Positions 17,900 through 27,166 of a stretch of 64,000 nucleotides of DNA are shown here, piece after piece. Every line of letters begins with the position of its first letter. The stretch's first letter is position 1. Source of the DNA: Actinomycetospora soli (GTDB lineage: Bacteria; Actinomycetota; Actinomycetes; Mycobacteriales; Pseudonocardiaceae); NCBI RefSeq assembly GCF_021026295.1, contig NZ_JAJNDA010000006.1:62001-126000 (forward strand), given 5' to 3'. Position numbers and translations under genes: made by a program. The notes below the pieces were generated by a model, which saw only the letters and a program-made list of their open reading frames with translations, had not been told where the DNA came from and did no database searches.

Positions 17900-19195
17900 A
17901 TGATCCCGGCGCTGATCCTCGCGGGGGTGGCGGTCGCGCTGCGGTCGCTGCTCGCGGGGTGGTTCGACCGCGTGCTGCTGGGCGCGCCGGTGGTCATGGT
18001 GCTCGCGGGCGTGGCGGCGGCGTTCGCGCTGCCCGGCGACGCCCTCGCGCTGACGCTGAACACGCAGGTCGCGCAGCGTGTGGCGGAGCTCCTGCTCGCG
18101 GTGCTGCTGTTCGTCGGCGCGACGGCGGTGCGGGGCGGCCGGCTGTGGGGGCCCGCGCCGGGGCCGGTGCTGCGCCTGCTGTTCCTCGCGATGCCGCTGA
18201 GCCTCGCGGCCGCCGTGGGCACGGGCCTGGTGCTCCTGCCCGAGCTGGGGTGGGCGGCACTGCTGGTGCTCGCCTGCGTGGTGGTGCCGATCGACTTCGC
18301 GCCGGCCGAGGGCGTGGTGCGCGACCGCGCCCTCCCCCACCGCGTGCGCACGGCCCTCAACGTGGAGAGCGGCTACAACGACGGCATCGTCTCGCCGATC
18401 TTCCTGTTCGCGCTGATCCTCGCGTCCGACCGGACGCGGCAGGACTCCCCCACCGAGGCGCTGACCACCGCGGTCCCGTTCGCGCTGATCGGCGTCGGCG
18501 TCGGCCTCGTGACGGGCCTGCTCCTCGGCTGGCTGCTCGACCGCGCGAGCCGCCTCCACGCGACCACCGAGGCGTCGCGGCGGGTGTTCGTGCTGTGCAC
18601 CCCGGTGGTGACCTACGCGGTGGCGGTGGCGCTCGGCGGCACCGGCTTCGTCGCGTCGTTCGTCGCGGGGGTCGCGTTCTGCTACCTGCACGGGGTGCTC
18701 GCCGCGCGCCGGGCCCGACGGGCGCGCGAGCAGCCGGACGCGGCGCCGACCACCGCCTACCGGCTCGCGGGCGCCGACTACCACCTGCTCACCGAGGTCA
18801 CCTCGCTCGCGACGATGCTGATGTGGTTCGTCGTCGGGCTCGCGGCCGTGGCCACGCTGTCCGAGGGCGTGACCTGGCAGGCCGTGGTCTACACGCTGCT
18901 CGCCCTGACCGTCCTGCGCCTCGGGCCGGTGCTCCTCGCCTTCACCGGCTCGCGGTTCGACCGCCGCGAACGCCTCCTCGTCGGGCTGCTCGGTCCGCGT
19001 GGGACCACGTCGATCGTGTTCGGGCTGCTCGCGTTCAACACGTTGCCGACGGGTCCCGTGGCCGACCTCGCCCTCACCGTCACGGTGCTGGTGGTCCTCG
19101 TCAGTGCGCTCGTCCACGGCACCGGGGCACCGCTCCTGGCGCGGGCGCTCGCCGTCCGCACCCGTCGGCTCCGCCGGGGTGCTCCGGACGGGTGA
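17900..19195 (+). CDS. CPA1 family cation:proton antiporter
   Basis: A 431-residue polytopic membrane protein with about 11-12 helices. The NhaP/CPA1 motif ALNVESGYNDGIVSPIFLFA lies near residues 153-172, and the preceding helix has CVVVPIDFAPAE where many homologues have an ATDP-type motif. A later RGTTSIVFGLLAFNTLP matches the conserved Arg-containing helix. It exchanges Na+ or K+ for protons across the cytoplasmic membrane. The ATG at 17900 is preferred to an in-frame TTG at 17885; neither has a clear ribosome binding site. The gene is monocistronic or read together with the small membrane gene 45 bases downstream. Confidence 0.88.
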   Translation: MIPALILAGVAVALRSLLAGWFDRVLLGAPVVMVLAGVAAAFALPGDALALTLNTQVAQRVAELLLAVLLFVGATAVRGGRLWGPAPGPVLRLLFLAMPLSLAAAVGTGLVLLPELGWAALLVLACVVVPIDFAPAEGVVRDRALPHRVRTALNVESGYNDGIVSPIFLFALILASDRTRQDSPTEALTTAVPFALIGVGVGLVTGLLLGWLLDRASRLHATTEASRRVFVLCTPVVTYAVAVALGGTGFVASFVAGVAFCYLHGVLAARRARRAREQPDAAPTTAYRLAGADYHLLTEVTSLATMLMWFVVGLAAVATLSEGVTWQAVVYTLLALTVLRLGPVLLAFTGSRFDRRERLLVGLLGPRGTTSIVFGLLAFNTLPTGPVADLALTVTVLVVLVSALVHGTGAPLLARALAVRTRRLRRGAPDG

Positions 19196-19240
19196 CCTAG
19201 ACTCCGGCGGTCGGCGTTCGTGATCACCTCCGGAGGACCC

Positions 19241-19609
19241 GTGTCCCGTCCCCTCACGGTGTGGGTCGCCGTCGTGCTCGTCGCGGTGACCGCCGTGCTG
19301 CGCGTGGTCGGCCTGTTCGCCCTCGGCGGGCTCGGCCTGCTGCCGATCATGGGCCTGGTGGCGCTGGTCGTGTCGATCATGATCGCCGTGGCGCTCTTCC
19401 GCGGCCTGCGGGGCACGGCGGACATCGCGATCGTGGTGCTCGTGCTCGCCGGCGTGCAGGCGGTGCTGACGGCCACCGAGCCGGTGCCGCTGGTCCGGAC
19501 CCTCGGCCTCGTCGAGGCCGCCCTCTCCGTGGTGACGATCGTCGTCCTGCTGCTGCCGCCGACGCGGCGCTGGGCGGGACGGACGGTGGTCGCGCCCGCG
19601 GGGCGCTGA
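19241..19609 (+). CDS. Small four-helix membrane protein
   Basis: A 122-residue, very hydrophobic protein with four predicted helices (PLTVWVAVVLVAVTAVLRVV, LGLLPIMGLVALVVSIMIAV, DIAIVVLVLAGVQAVL, LGLVEAALSVVTIVVLLLP) and an Arg-rich C-terminus. The GTG at 19241 is chosen because CCGGAGGACCC lies directly upstream; an in-frame GTG at 19220 lacks one. It follows the antiporter closely on the same strand. No family is recognised and no catalytic residues are evident. Confidence 0.65.
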   Translation: MSRPLTVWVAVVLVAVTAVLRVVGLFALGGLGLLPIMGLVALVVSIMIAVALFRGLRGTADIAIVVLVLAGVQAVLTATEPVPLVRTLGLVEAALSVVTIVVLLLPPTRRWAGRTVVAPAGR

Positions 19610-19705
19610 GGGCGGGCGCGGGCTCCGGTTCGGCGCGGCGGGCGCGGGTAAACGATCTCGGGCCCTCCCGGGGCCCGACCGTCCTCCAGCGAAGGGGCCC
19701 GCGTC

Positions 19706-21955
19706 ATGACCGACTACGCCGAGTACTCCGACGTCCTCGAGGGCGCCTGTCCCTTCGGGGGCAACCGGATCGGGGGTGTCTACACCTCCGCGCCCACGCT
19801 CGCCGACTGGTACCCGGACCGCCTGCGGGTGGAGCAGCTCCACCGCAACGGCGCCGCCGCGAACCCGCTGTCCGACGAGGACTACTCCGCCGCCTTCGCG
19901 ACGATCGACCTGGCCGAGCTCAAGGCCGACATCCGCCACTTCATGACGACGTCGGTGGACTGGTGGCCCTCGGACTACGGCAACTACGCGCCGCAGATGA
20001 TCCGCATGGCGTGGCACGCCGCGGGCACCTACCGCATCGCCGACGGCCGCGGCGGCGCCGGCCAGGCCATGCAGCGCTTCGCGCCGATCTCGAGCTGGTG
20101 GGACAACGGCAACACCGACAAGTCCCGCCGCCTGCTCTGGCCGATCAAGAAGAAGTACGGCTCGGCCCTGTCCTGGGCCGACCTGATGATCCTCACCGGG
20201 AACGTCGCCCTCGAGGTCATGGGCTTCCCGACGACGGGTTTCGGCGGCGGGCGCCGCGACGCGTGGGAGGCCGACGACGGCACCTACTGGGGCCCCGAGT
20301 ACATCGACATGACCGACGTGGCGTCCTACGACGACATGGTCATCCGCGGCGGCCGCTGGACCGGGCGGCCCGGGGACGACGGCTACGAGCTCGAGCAGCC
20401 GCTCGCCGCGTCGCACCAGTCCCTGATCTACGTCAACCCGGAGGGCCCGGAGGCCAACGGCGACCCCGCCGCCTCCGCGGTCGACATCCGCATCACGTTC
20501 GGCCGGATGGCGATGAACGACGTCGAGACGGTGGCGCTCATCGCCGGGGGCCACGCCTTCGGCAAGAGCCACGGCGCCGTCGCGGCGGACCGGATCGGCG
20601 CCCCGCCCGAGATCTCGCCGATGGAGCAGATGGGCCTCGGCTGGGACAACCCCGAGGGCACCGGCAACGCCGAGTACACGATGACCAACGGCATCGAGGG
20701 CTCCTGGACCCAGAACCCCACGCAGTGGGACAACTCCTACCTCGAGAACCTGTTCGGCCTCGAGTGGGAGCAGACGCAGAGTCCCGCGGGCGCGTCGCAG
20801 TGGAAGCCGGTCGACGCGAACGCGCCGACGACCCCGGACGCCCACCTCGACGGCGTCGAGCACCCGCTGATGATGATGACCAGCGACATCGCGCTGAAGG
20901 TCGACCCGGTCTACCGGGAGATCTGCCAGAGCTTCCTCGCCGACTTCGACTACTTCACCCGCGAGTTCTCGAAGGCCTGGTACAAGCTGACCCACCGCGA
21001 CATGGGGCCGAAGTCGCGCTACCTGGGCCCCGAGGTCGCCGCCGAGGACTTCATCTGGCAGGACCCGCTGCCCGCCGCCGAGGGCGCGCCGCTGTCCGAC
21101 GCGGACGTGGCGACGCTGAAGCAGGCGGTGCTCGACTCCGGGCTCGCGGTCTCCGACCTCGCCTACACCGCGTTCTCCGCGGCCGTGACCTACCGCGACA
21201 CCGACAAGCGCGGCGGCGCCAACGGCGCGCGGATCGCCCTGGCCCCGCAGAAGGACTGGGCGGTCAACGCCCGCACCGTCCCCGTCGTCGAGAAGCTCCG
21301 GGAGCTCGCGACGGCGCACGGGGCGAGCCTCGCCGACGTCATCGTGCTGGGCGGCTGCGTCGCGGTGGAGCAGGCGGCGCGGGCGGCCGGGGTGGAGACC
21401 TCGGTGCCGTTCACGCCGGGCCGGGTCGACGCGACCCAGGAGCAGACCGACGTGTCGCAGTTCGCGTGGCTGGCCCCGGTGGTCGACGGGTTCCGCAACT
21501 ACCAGCTCGAGGCCTACACGCAGGTCGCGACGATCGCCCCGGAGCAGGTGTTCCTCGACAAGGCGGCGCAGCTGGGCCTGTCCGCCCCCGAGTGGGTCGT
21601 GCTCACCGGTGGCCTGCGGGCGCTGGGCTGCAACCACGACGGGTCGGGCCGCGGGATCTTCACCGACCGCGTCGGGGTGCTCACCACGGACTTCTTCGAC
21701 GTCGTGACGAGCATGGACTACGCGTGGACGAGGACCGACGAGGCCGGCTGGTCGTTCACCGTCGACGAGCGCGGCAGCGGGCGGCCGGTGTACGAGGCCG
21801 GGCGCAACGACCTCGTGTTCGGCTCCAACTCCCAGCTGCGGGCCGTGGCGGAGGTCTACGCCGGCAGCGACGGGCAGGAGCGGTTCGTGCGCGACTTCGT
21901 GGCCGTGTGGGACAAGGTGATGATGTCCGACCGGTACGACGTCGTGGCCGGCTGA
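19706..21955 (+). CDS. katG: Catalase-peroxidase KatG
   Basis: A full-length 749-residue KatG. The distal haem pocket Arg-Trp-His is in [13 protein letters not shown] (about residues 93-105), the Tyr of the Met-Tyr-Trp crosslink lies in the GGxYI-like loop region, and the proximal His is in [14 protein letters not shown] (about 275-288). The second, degenerate peroxidase domain is present, ending DRYDVVAG. KatG removes hydrogen peroxide and shows broad peroxidase activity in the cytoplasm. No furA or oxyR gene is adjacent, which differs from many actinobacteria. A perfect 11-base-pair hairpin follows the stop. One copy of the window-wide 14-base motif lies inside the gene, encoding FPTTG. Confidence 0.97.
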   Translation: MTDYAEYSDVLEGACPFGGNRIGGVYTSAPTLADWYPDRLRVEQLHRNGAAANPLSDEDYSAAFATIDLAELKADIRHFMTTSVDWWPSDYGNYAPQMIRMAWHAAGTYRIADGRGGAGQAMQRFAPISSWWDNGNTDKSRRLLWPIKKKYGSALSWADLMILTGNVALEVMGFPTTGFGGGRRDAWEADDGTYWGPEYIDMTDVASYDDMVIRGGRWTGRPGDDGYELEQPLAASHQSLIYVNPEGPEANGDPAASAVDIRITFGRMAMNDVETVALIAGGHAFGKSHGAVAADRIGAPPEISPMEQMGLGWDNPEGTGNAEYTMTNGIEGSWTQNPTQWDNSYLENLFGLEWEQTQSPAGASQWKPVDANAPTTPDAHLDGVEHPLMMMTSDIALKVDPVYREICQSFLADFDYFTREFSKAWYKLTHRDMGPKSRYLGPEVAAEDFIWQDPLPAAEGAPLSDADVATLKQAVLDSGLAVSDLAYTAFSAAVTYRDTDKRGGANGARIALAPQKDWAVNARTVPVVEKLRELATAHGASLADVIVLGGCVAVEQAARAAGVETSVPFTPGRVDATQEQTDVSQFAWLAPVVDGFRNYQLEAYTQVATIAPEQVFLDKAAQLGLSAPEWVVLTGGLRALGCNHDGSGRGIFTDRVGVLTTDFFDVVTSMDYAWTRTDEAGWSFTVDERGSGRPVYEAGRNDLVFGSNSQLRAVAEVYAGSDGQERFVRDFVAVWDKVMMSDRYDVVAG
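20225..20238 (+). repeat. Iterated 14-base motif, copy in katG
   Basis: Exact plus-strand copy inside katG, encoding FPTTG in [10 protein letters not shown], a conserved protein segment, so this copy alone could be coincidental. Confidence 0.6.
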
Positions 21956-21967
21956 GCCGGTGACCGG

Positions 21968-21998
21968 CGGTGGCGCGCACGAGAATTGCGCGCCACCG
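21968..21998 (+). terminator. Hairpin after katG
   Basis: Arms CGGTGGCGCGC and GCGCGCCACCG pair perfectly over 11 bases around a 9-base ACGAGAATT loop, 12 bases after the katG stop. No U-run follows, as is common in actinobacteria. Confidence 0.7.
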
Positions 21999-22011
21999 CT
22001 ACGGTGACGCC

Positions 22012-22302
22012 ATGTCGCTGCAGGTCGTCGCCCTGATCACCGCCAAGCCGGGCTCCGAGGAGCTCGTCGGGCGGGCCCTCGCCGAGCTCGTCACCGCGAC
22101 CCGCGGCGAGGAGGGCTGCCTGTCCTACGAGCTGACCCGTTCCGCGGCCGAACCGACGGTGTTCGTCACCGTCGAGCAGTGGCGCGACCAGGCCGACCTC
22201 GACGCGCACATGCAGACCCCGCACGTCGCGCAGGCGTTCGCGACGGCGGGTGAGCACCTGGCGGCGCCGCCGGCGATCCACCCGCTGGTGCCGGTCGCGT
22301 AG
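22012..22302 (+). CDS. Antibiotic biosynthesis monooxygenase (ABM) domain protein
   Basis: A 96-residue single-domain ABM protein starting MSLQVVALITAKPGSEELVG. It has the family's ferredoxin-like layout: TRGEEGCLSYELTRSAAEPT in the centre and FVTVEQWRDQADLDAHMQTP after it, where Trp and His pack in the dimer. Members oxidise quinols or act as quinone/peroxide-linked small oxygenases, often without cofactor; many have no known substrate. The ATG is 14 bases after the katG hairpin. The position after katG hints at oxidative-stress relevance but no more. Confidence 0.85.
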   Translation: MSLQVVALITAKPGSEELVGRALAELVTATRGEEGCLSYELTRSAAEPTVFVTVEQWRDQADLDAHMQTPHVAQAFATAGEHLAAPPAIHPLVPVA

Positions 22303-22323
22303 GTCGACGGACCTGACGTCGAC

Positions 22324-22926
22324 CTAGCGTCGGCCGAGGAGCCCGTCTACCAGCATCGCCACGTACAGCTCGGCGATCGCGTCCGGCGAGCGCGGGCCGG
22401 TCCGGTCCAGCCACCGCGCCGTCCCGTTGAGCGCGTCGAGCAGGGCCAGGGCGGCCAGGCCCGGGTCGTCGACCGTGAACTCCCCCGAGCGCACGCCCGC
22501 GGCGACGGTGTCCCGGACCCGCCGCTGGTAGTGCCGGCGGTGCCCCTCGACCTCGGCGCGGTGCTCGGGCGTGAGCGCCGCCAGCTCCTGGAGCCCGACG
22601 AGGAACTCCACCCGCCGTCGCACCAGGTGGTGCAGGTGCGCGCGGACGAGCGCCGCGAGGCGGGTGCCGGGCGTGCCGGCGTCGTCGAGCAGGGGCAGCG
22701 TCTCGGCCACCGGCTCGGCGGTGACCCGGCGGCAGATCGCCGCCAGGATCTCCTCCTTGGACCGGTAGTGGTGGTAGAGGCTCGCGCCCCGGATGCCCAG
22801 CTCGTCGGCGATGTGCCGGGTGCCGACGGCGTGGTAGCCCTCGCGGGCGAACAGGGCCGCGGCCGCGTCGACGATCTGCTCGGGGGTGACGCGGCGGCGC
22901 CCCGCCAACGGGACCGGCTCAGACAT
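22324..22926 (-). CDS. TetR family transcriptional regulator
   Basis: A 200-residue TetR repressor. The helix-turn-helix occupies about residues 14-60 (TPEQIVDAAAALFAREGYHA, GTRHIADELGIRGASLYHHY), followed by a C-terminal helical ligand domain ending LYVAMLVDGLLGRR. The start overlaps the end of the acyl-CoA synthetase gene by eight bases, so it is the third cistron of the nitroreductase-synthetase-regulator operon and likely autoregulates it. An effector such as an acyl-CoA or aromatic acid is plausible for a synthetase-linked TetR; that is inference. Confidence 0.88.
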   Translation of the reverse strand: MSEPVPLAGRRRVTPEQIVDAAAALFAREGYHAVGTRHIADELGIRGASLYHHYRSKEEILAAICRRVTAEPVAETLPLLDDAGTPGTRLAALVRAHLHHLVRRRVEFLVGLQELAALTPEHRAEVEGHRRHYQRRVRDTVAAGVRSGEFTVDDPGLAALALLDALNGTARWLDRTGPRSPDAIAELYVAMLVDGLLGRR

Positions 22927-24502
22927 GCACGTGCCGGAGCTCGCGCTTGAGCACCTTGCCCTGGCCGTCGACCGGGAACTCCTCGACGAGGTGCACCGCC
23001 TTCGGCGTCTTGTACGACGCCAGGCGCTCCCGGCAGTACGCGACGAGGTCCGCCGGTTCGACGGGCGACCGCACGATGACGAAGGCGGTCACGGCCTCCG
23101 ACCAGTAGTCGTCGGGCCGCCCCACGACCGCGGCGCGCAGCACCTCGGGGTGGGAGTGCAGCACCCGTTCGACCTCCTGCGACGACACGTTGAAGCCGCC
23201 CGACTTGATCATGTCGCGGGCGCGGTCGGCGAAGAACAGGTTGCCGGCGGCGTCGCCGCGCACGATGTCGCCGGTGCGCAGCCACCCGTCGTCGGTGAAC
23301 ACCTCGGCGGTCCGCTCCGGCTCGCGGAAGTAGCCCAGCATCACCGACGGCGACCGGCACCAGAGCTCGCCGGTCTCCCCCGGCGCGGCGTCGGCGCCGT
23401 CGGGCCGGACGATGCGGGTCTCCAGGTGCGTGACGGGCGTGCCGATCCAGGACGGGTCGGTGTCGGGGATGTCCTCGAGCCGGGAGAACCAACCCACGGA
23501 GCCGAGCTGCGAGAGCTCCGACTGGCCCCAGTAGGTCCCCCAGACCACGCCGTCGGCGGCGTCGGCCCACGCATCGACTGCGGCCGGCGAGACCTGCCCG
23601 CCGTAGGTCATCGCGCGGCGCACCGTGCCGACGGTCGCCGGCCCGAAGTCGGCGTGGCGGGCCAGCGCGAGGTAGAACGTCGGGGTCTGCGCGACGACGG
23701 TGACCCGCTCGGACGCGATGAGCTCCAGCGCCCGCGCCGGGTCGAGCGAGTCGGGCAGCACGAGCGTCGCGCCCATCATCGTCAGGGTGGTCATCGACCC
23801 GAGCCCCGCGATCGTGAAGAACGGCATGGCGAACAGCCACGTGTCGTCCGGGCCGGTGCGCAGGCCCCAGCTCCACGCCGGCGCGGTGGAGATGAGGTAG
23901 TTGCGGTGCGGGATCATCACGCCCTTCGGCGTGGACTCGGTGCCCGAGGTGTAGACGAGCATCGCGAGGTCGTGCTCGTCGACGTCGACGTCCGGCTCGT
24001 GGTCCGGGCCGGCCAGGATCTCGGCGAGCGGGGTCCAGCCCGCGGTCGCCTCCCCGAGGGTGACCCGCCCCGGCAGGGCGGCCGTGAGGGGCGTGAGCAG
24101 GTCGACGTACTCCGCGCCCGCGACCACGACGGCGGGTGCGGCGTGGTCGAGCTGCGCCGCGACCTCGTCGCGGCCGTGCAGCACGTTGATCCCGGTGAAC
24201 GCCGCGCCCGCCTTGAGGGCGCCGTAGTACACCGCGACGACGTCGGCGCCGTTGCGCGCCATGACCGCGACCCGGTCGCCGCGCCGCACGCCGAGCGCCA
24301 GCAGGTGCTGCGCGACGGCGTTCGCGCGCCGGTCGAGCTCGCCGTAGGTGGTCTCGCGCCGCGACCCGCCGTCGTACGAGACGAGCGCGACCCGGGCGCC
24401 CCGGGTGCGGGCGTGGCGGCGGAGCTGGTCGCCGATCGTGGCCCGGCCGACCGGCCGGCGGTGGACGTCCGGGAGCGCGCGGACGTCGGCCGCTGCGCTC
24501 AC
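22919..24502 (-). CDS. AMP-forming acyl-CoA synthetase (class I adenylate-forming)
   Basis: A 527-residue ANL-superfamily ligase. The P-loop-like motif LVYTSGTESTPKGVMIPHRN, the central VWGTYWGQSEL segment, the hinge GWLRTGDIVRGDAAG, and the C-terminal catalytic Lys in VDGQGKVLKREL are all present. It activates a carboxylic acid to an acyl-AMP and then an acyl-CoA. The GTG start overlaps the nitroreductase stop by four bases. Operon partners (nitroreductase, TetR) and the divergent Baeyer-Villiger monooxygenase point to catabolism of an aromatic or alicyclic ketone-derived acid, but chain length and substrate cannot be read. Confidence 0.9.
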   Translation of the reverse strand: MSAAADVRALPDVHRRPVGRATIGDQLRRHARTRGARVALVSYDGGSRRETTYGELDRRANAVAQHLLALGVRRGDRVAVMARNGADVVAVYYGALKAGAAFTGINVLHGRDEVAAQLDHAAPAVVVAGAEYVDLLTPLTAALPGRVTLGEATAGWTPLAEILAGPDHEPDVDVDEHDLAMLVYTSGTESTPKGVMIPHRNYLISTAPAWSWGLRTGPDDTWLFAMPFFTIAGLGSMTTLTMMGATLVLPDSLDPARALELIASERVTVVAQTPTFYLALARHADFGPATVGTVRRAMTYGGQVSPAAVDAWADAADGVVWGTYWGQSELSQLGSVGWFSRLEDIPDTDPSWIGTPVTHLETRIVRPDGADAAPGETGELWCRSPSVMLGYFREPERTAEVFTDDGWLRTGDIVRGDAAGNLFFADRARDMIKSGGFNVSSQEVERVLHSHPEVLRAAVVGRPDDYWSEAVTAFVIVRSPVEPADLVAYCRERLASYKTPKAVHLVEEFPVDGQGKVLKRELRHVHV

Positions 24503-25149
24503 GCCGGCGCCCCGGCGAACAGCGGGCGGCCGAAGGTCCCGTCGAAGGTGATCTGCTCGACCGGGGTGCGGGAGAGCTTCGTCGGGAAGGACCGCGCCGG
24601 GTAGCCGACGGCGACGTGCGCGGCGGTGATGTGGTCGTCGGGGACCGCGAGCAGCTCGCGGACCTGCGGTTCGACCGCGCAGAGCAGCGTGGTGACCGCG
24701 GTGGCGACGCCCCGGCCGCGCAGCGCGAGGCAGAGGTTCTGCATCGTCGGGTAGATCGACGCACCGCCGACGACGGAGAGGCGCCCGAGCTCGGTGTCGG
24801 TCGGGTGCAGGCCGGAGGTCTCGGCGCAGAGCACGAGGATCGCCGGGACCTGCGCGAGGTGGCGGGCGAAGTGGTCGGCGTCGCGGACGGTCTTCGGCAG
24901 CGCGTTCGCCTGGACGGTGCCCTCCCCGATGCCCGCGAAGTACGCCTCCCACATGGGCAGGTAGAGGTCGGCGAGGGCCTGCTTGCGGGCGGCGTCGCGC
25001 ACGACGATCCACTTCACCGGCTGGCGGTTGCCGCCCTGCGGCCCGAAGCGGGCGGCGTCGATCGCCGCGTGCAGCACGTCGTCGGGCACGGGGTCCTCGC
25101 GGAAGTACCGGCACGTCCCGGTGGTGCGCATCGCCTCGTCCAGCTCCAT
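24499..25149 (-). CDS. Nitroreductase family protein
   Basis: A 216-residue FMN nitroreductase-fold protein. It starts MELDEAMRTTGTCRYFREDP, the family's FMN-phosphate binding Arg region, with DAARFGPQGGNRQPVKWIVV at about 35-54 and VGYPARSFPTKLSRTPVEQI near the C-terminus. It may reduce nitro groups, quinones, enones or flavin. The ATG at 25149 is preferred since it has GGAGAA ten bases upstream and matches the homologous start. It leads a three-gene operon and faces away from the Baeyer-Villiger gene across a 130-base promoter region. Confidence 0.86.
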   Translation of the reverse strand: MELDEAMRTTGTCRYFREDPVPDDVLHAAIDAARFGPQGGNRQPVKWIVVRDAARKQALADLYLPMWEAYFAGIGEGTVQANALPKTVRDADHFARHLAQVPAILVLCAETSGLHPTDTELGRLSVVGGASIYPTMQNLCLALRGRGVATAVTTLLCAVEPQVRELLAVPDDHITAAHVAVGYPARSFPTKLSRTPVEQITFDGTFGRPLFAGAPA

Positions 25150-25279
25150 CGCCGGTTCTCCTATCAGCGGGTAGGCCAGAGGACCGTCACTGTGCTGTGG
25201 CGCCGGGCACACGTCAAGCACTGACCTGGCCGGACCTCGGACTTGCGTGCCGGCGCCCTACCCGCCGTAAGGTCGACCC

Positions 25280-27166
25280 GTGACCACCGCCGCGCCCACC
25301 GACCTGCGCCGCGCGCTCGAGGCGGCGAACGTGCCCTGCCTGACGATGTGCCTGGTGCAGCTGACCGGCGACCTCCGGTGGCTGGAGGAGCCGTACGCGC
25401 CGACCCGGGCCCGCGGCCTGGACGACCACGACACCGGCGGCCTGCCCGACGCCGTGCAGGACGAGATCCGGGACGCGGCCGCCGCGGCGGTGGAGGCGTT
25501 CCGCGCGGGGACGCCGGCGGCCGTCCCGACCCCGCGGGGCGACCTGCTGCTGCGGATGCTGCGGACGTTCACGGGCGAGCCGGTCGGCGACGAGTTCGAG
25601 CCGATGATGGCCGAGACGCTCGGGGCGGCCGCGCCGGAGCCGACCCCGCGGCCCACGGTCCCACCCGGCACCGATGCCCTGGTGATCGGCGCGGGCGTCG
25701 GTGGGCTGCTCGCCGTCGCGACCCTGCGCGGGATGGGCATCCCGGTGACCGCCCTCGAGCGGAACACCGAGGTCGCGGGCACGTGGCGGGAGAACCGCTA
25801 CCCCGGCGCGGGCGTCGACACCCCGAGCCACCTGTACTCGTACTCGTTCCGCCCGCACCCGTGGTCGACCGCGTTCGGCCGCCGCGACGAGGTGTTCGAC
25901 TACCTGCGCGACTACGCCGACGAGGCCGACCTGCGCCGGTCGATCGAGTTCGGCGTCGAGGTCGAGGCGGCGACGTGGGACGAGGCGACCTCACGCTGGG
26001 AGCTGGTGATCCGTCGTCGGGACGGGACCCGGGAGACCCGGACGGCGTCCCTGCTGATCTCGGCGGTCGGCCAGCTCAACCGCCCGACGATGCCGGACCT
26101 GCCGGGCCTCGACGCGTTCGCCGGTCCGCTCTTCCACTCCGCCCGCTGGCCCGACGACCTCGACCTCGCGGGACGCCGGGTGGCGGTGGTCGGCACGGGC
26201 GCGAGCGCCATGCAGATCGTGCCGCGCATCGCCGGGGTCGCGGACGCCGTGACGATCTTCCAGCGTTCCCCGCAGTGGATCGCCCCGCACGCGGGCTACT
26301 TCGACGAGATCGGCGCGGAACGGCAGCAGGTGCTCGCCGAGGTGCCGTTCTACGCCGGCTGGTACCGCACGCGCCTCGCGTGGACGTTCAACGACAAGGT
26401 GCACCCGGCCCTCGTCGTCGACCCCGACTGGGAGCACCCCGAGCGCTCGGTCAACGCCGCCAACGACGGGCACCGCCGGCACTTCACCCGCTACCTGGAG
26501 GCCGAGCTCGAGGGCCGGCCCGACCTCGTCGCGAAGGCCCTCCCCCACTACCCGCCGTTCGGGAAGCGGATGCTGCTCGACAACGGCTGGTTCGCCGCGC
26601 TGCGCCGCGACGACGTCGAGCTCGTGACGGAGGCCGTGGCCGAGGTGCTGCCGCACGGGCTGCGGACGACCTCGGGCGCCGAGCACGACGCGGACGTCGT
26701 CATCATGGCGACCGGGTTCGCGGCGCACGAGTTCCTGGCGGGCGTCGACGTGCAGGGGCGGGCCGGTTCCCTGGCCGAGGTGTGGGGCTCCGACGACGCG
26801 CGCGCCCACCTCGGCGTCACCGTCCCGGGCTTCCCGAACCTCTTCCTGCTGTCGGGCCCGAACACGGCGCTCGGGCACGGCGGCTCGCAGATCACGATCA
26901 TCGAGCTGCAGATGCGCTATGTCGCGCGGCTGGTCGCGGGCATGCTCGACGGCGGGTCCTCGGCGCTGGAGGTGCGCGCGGACGTCGCCGCGGCCTACGA
27001 CGCCGAGGTCGACGCCGCGCACGCCGGGATGATCTGGACCCATCCCGGCATGACGAACTGGTACCGCAACGCCGCGGGCCGCGTGGTGAACACGTTGCCG
27101 TGGCGGATCGTGGACTACCGGGCGCGGCTCGAGGCGTCGGGGCCGGGTGACTTCGAGGTCCGCTAG
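25280..27166 (+). CDS. Baeyer-Villiger monooxygenase, 4-hydroxyacetophenone type
   Basis: A 628-residue class B flavin monooxygenase. The first Rossmann motif GAGVGG is at 137-142, the Baeyer-Villiger fingerprint FAGPLFHSARWP at 280-291, and the NADPH Rossmann motif GTGASA at 305-310. The ~130-residue N-terminal extension (ALEAANVPCLTMCLVQLTGD, LEEPYAPTRARGLDDHDTGG) is characteristic of 4-hydroxyacetophenone monooxygenase relatives. These enzymes insert oxygen next to a carbonyl, converting aryl ketones to esters. No dedicated esterase is adjacent. The gene is divergent from the nitroreductase operon and overlaps the end of hchA convergently by four bases. Confidence 0.92.
   Translation: MTTAAPTDLRRALEAANVPCLTMCLVQLTGDLRWLEEPYAPTRARGLDDHDTGGLPDAVQDEIRDAAAAAVEAFRAGTPAAVPTPRGDLLLRMLRTFTGEPVGDEFEPMMAETLGAAAPEPTPRPTVPPGTDALVIGAGVGGLLAVATLRGMGIPVTALERNTEVAGTWRENRYPGAGVDTPSHLYSYSFRPHPWSTAFGRRDEVFDYLRDYADEADLRRSIEFGVEVEAATWDEATSRWELVIRRRDGTRETRTASLLISAVGQLNRPTMPDLPGLDAFAGPLFHSARWPDDLDLAGRRVAVVGTGASAMQIVPRIAGVADAVTIFQRSPQWIAPHAGYFDEIGAERQQVLAEVPFYAGWYRTRLAWTFNDKVHPALVVDPDWEHPERSVNAANDGHRRHFTRYLEAELEGRPDLVAKALPHYPPFGKRMLLDNGWFAALRRDDVELVTEAVAEVLPHGLRTTSGAEHDADVVIMATGFAAHEFLAGVDVQGRAGSLAEVWGSDDARAHLGVTVPGFPNLFLLSGPNTALGHGGSQITIIELQMRYVARLVAGMLDGGSSALEVRADVAAAYDAEVDAAHAGMIWTHPGMTNWYRNAAGRVVNTLPWRIVDYRARLEASGPGDFEVR

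Noticed and set aside
16835-21637. A 1600-codon minus-strand open frame reaching across katG and the antiporter gene
   Set aside because: Only its end (the polysaccharide lyase) is real. The rest is Arg/Gly/His/Glu-rich shadow opposite katG and the antiporter, whose products match known families.
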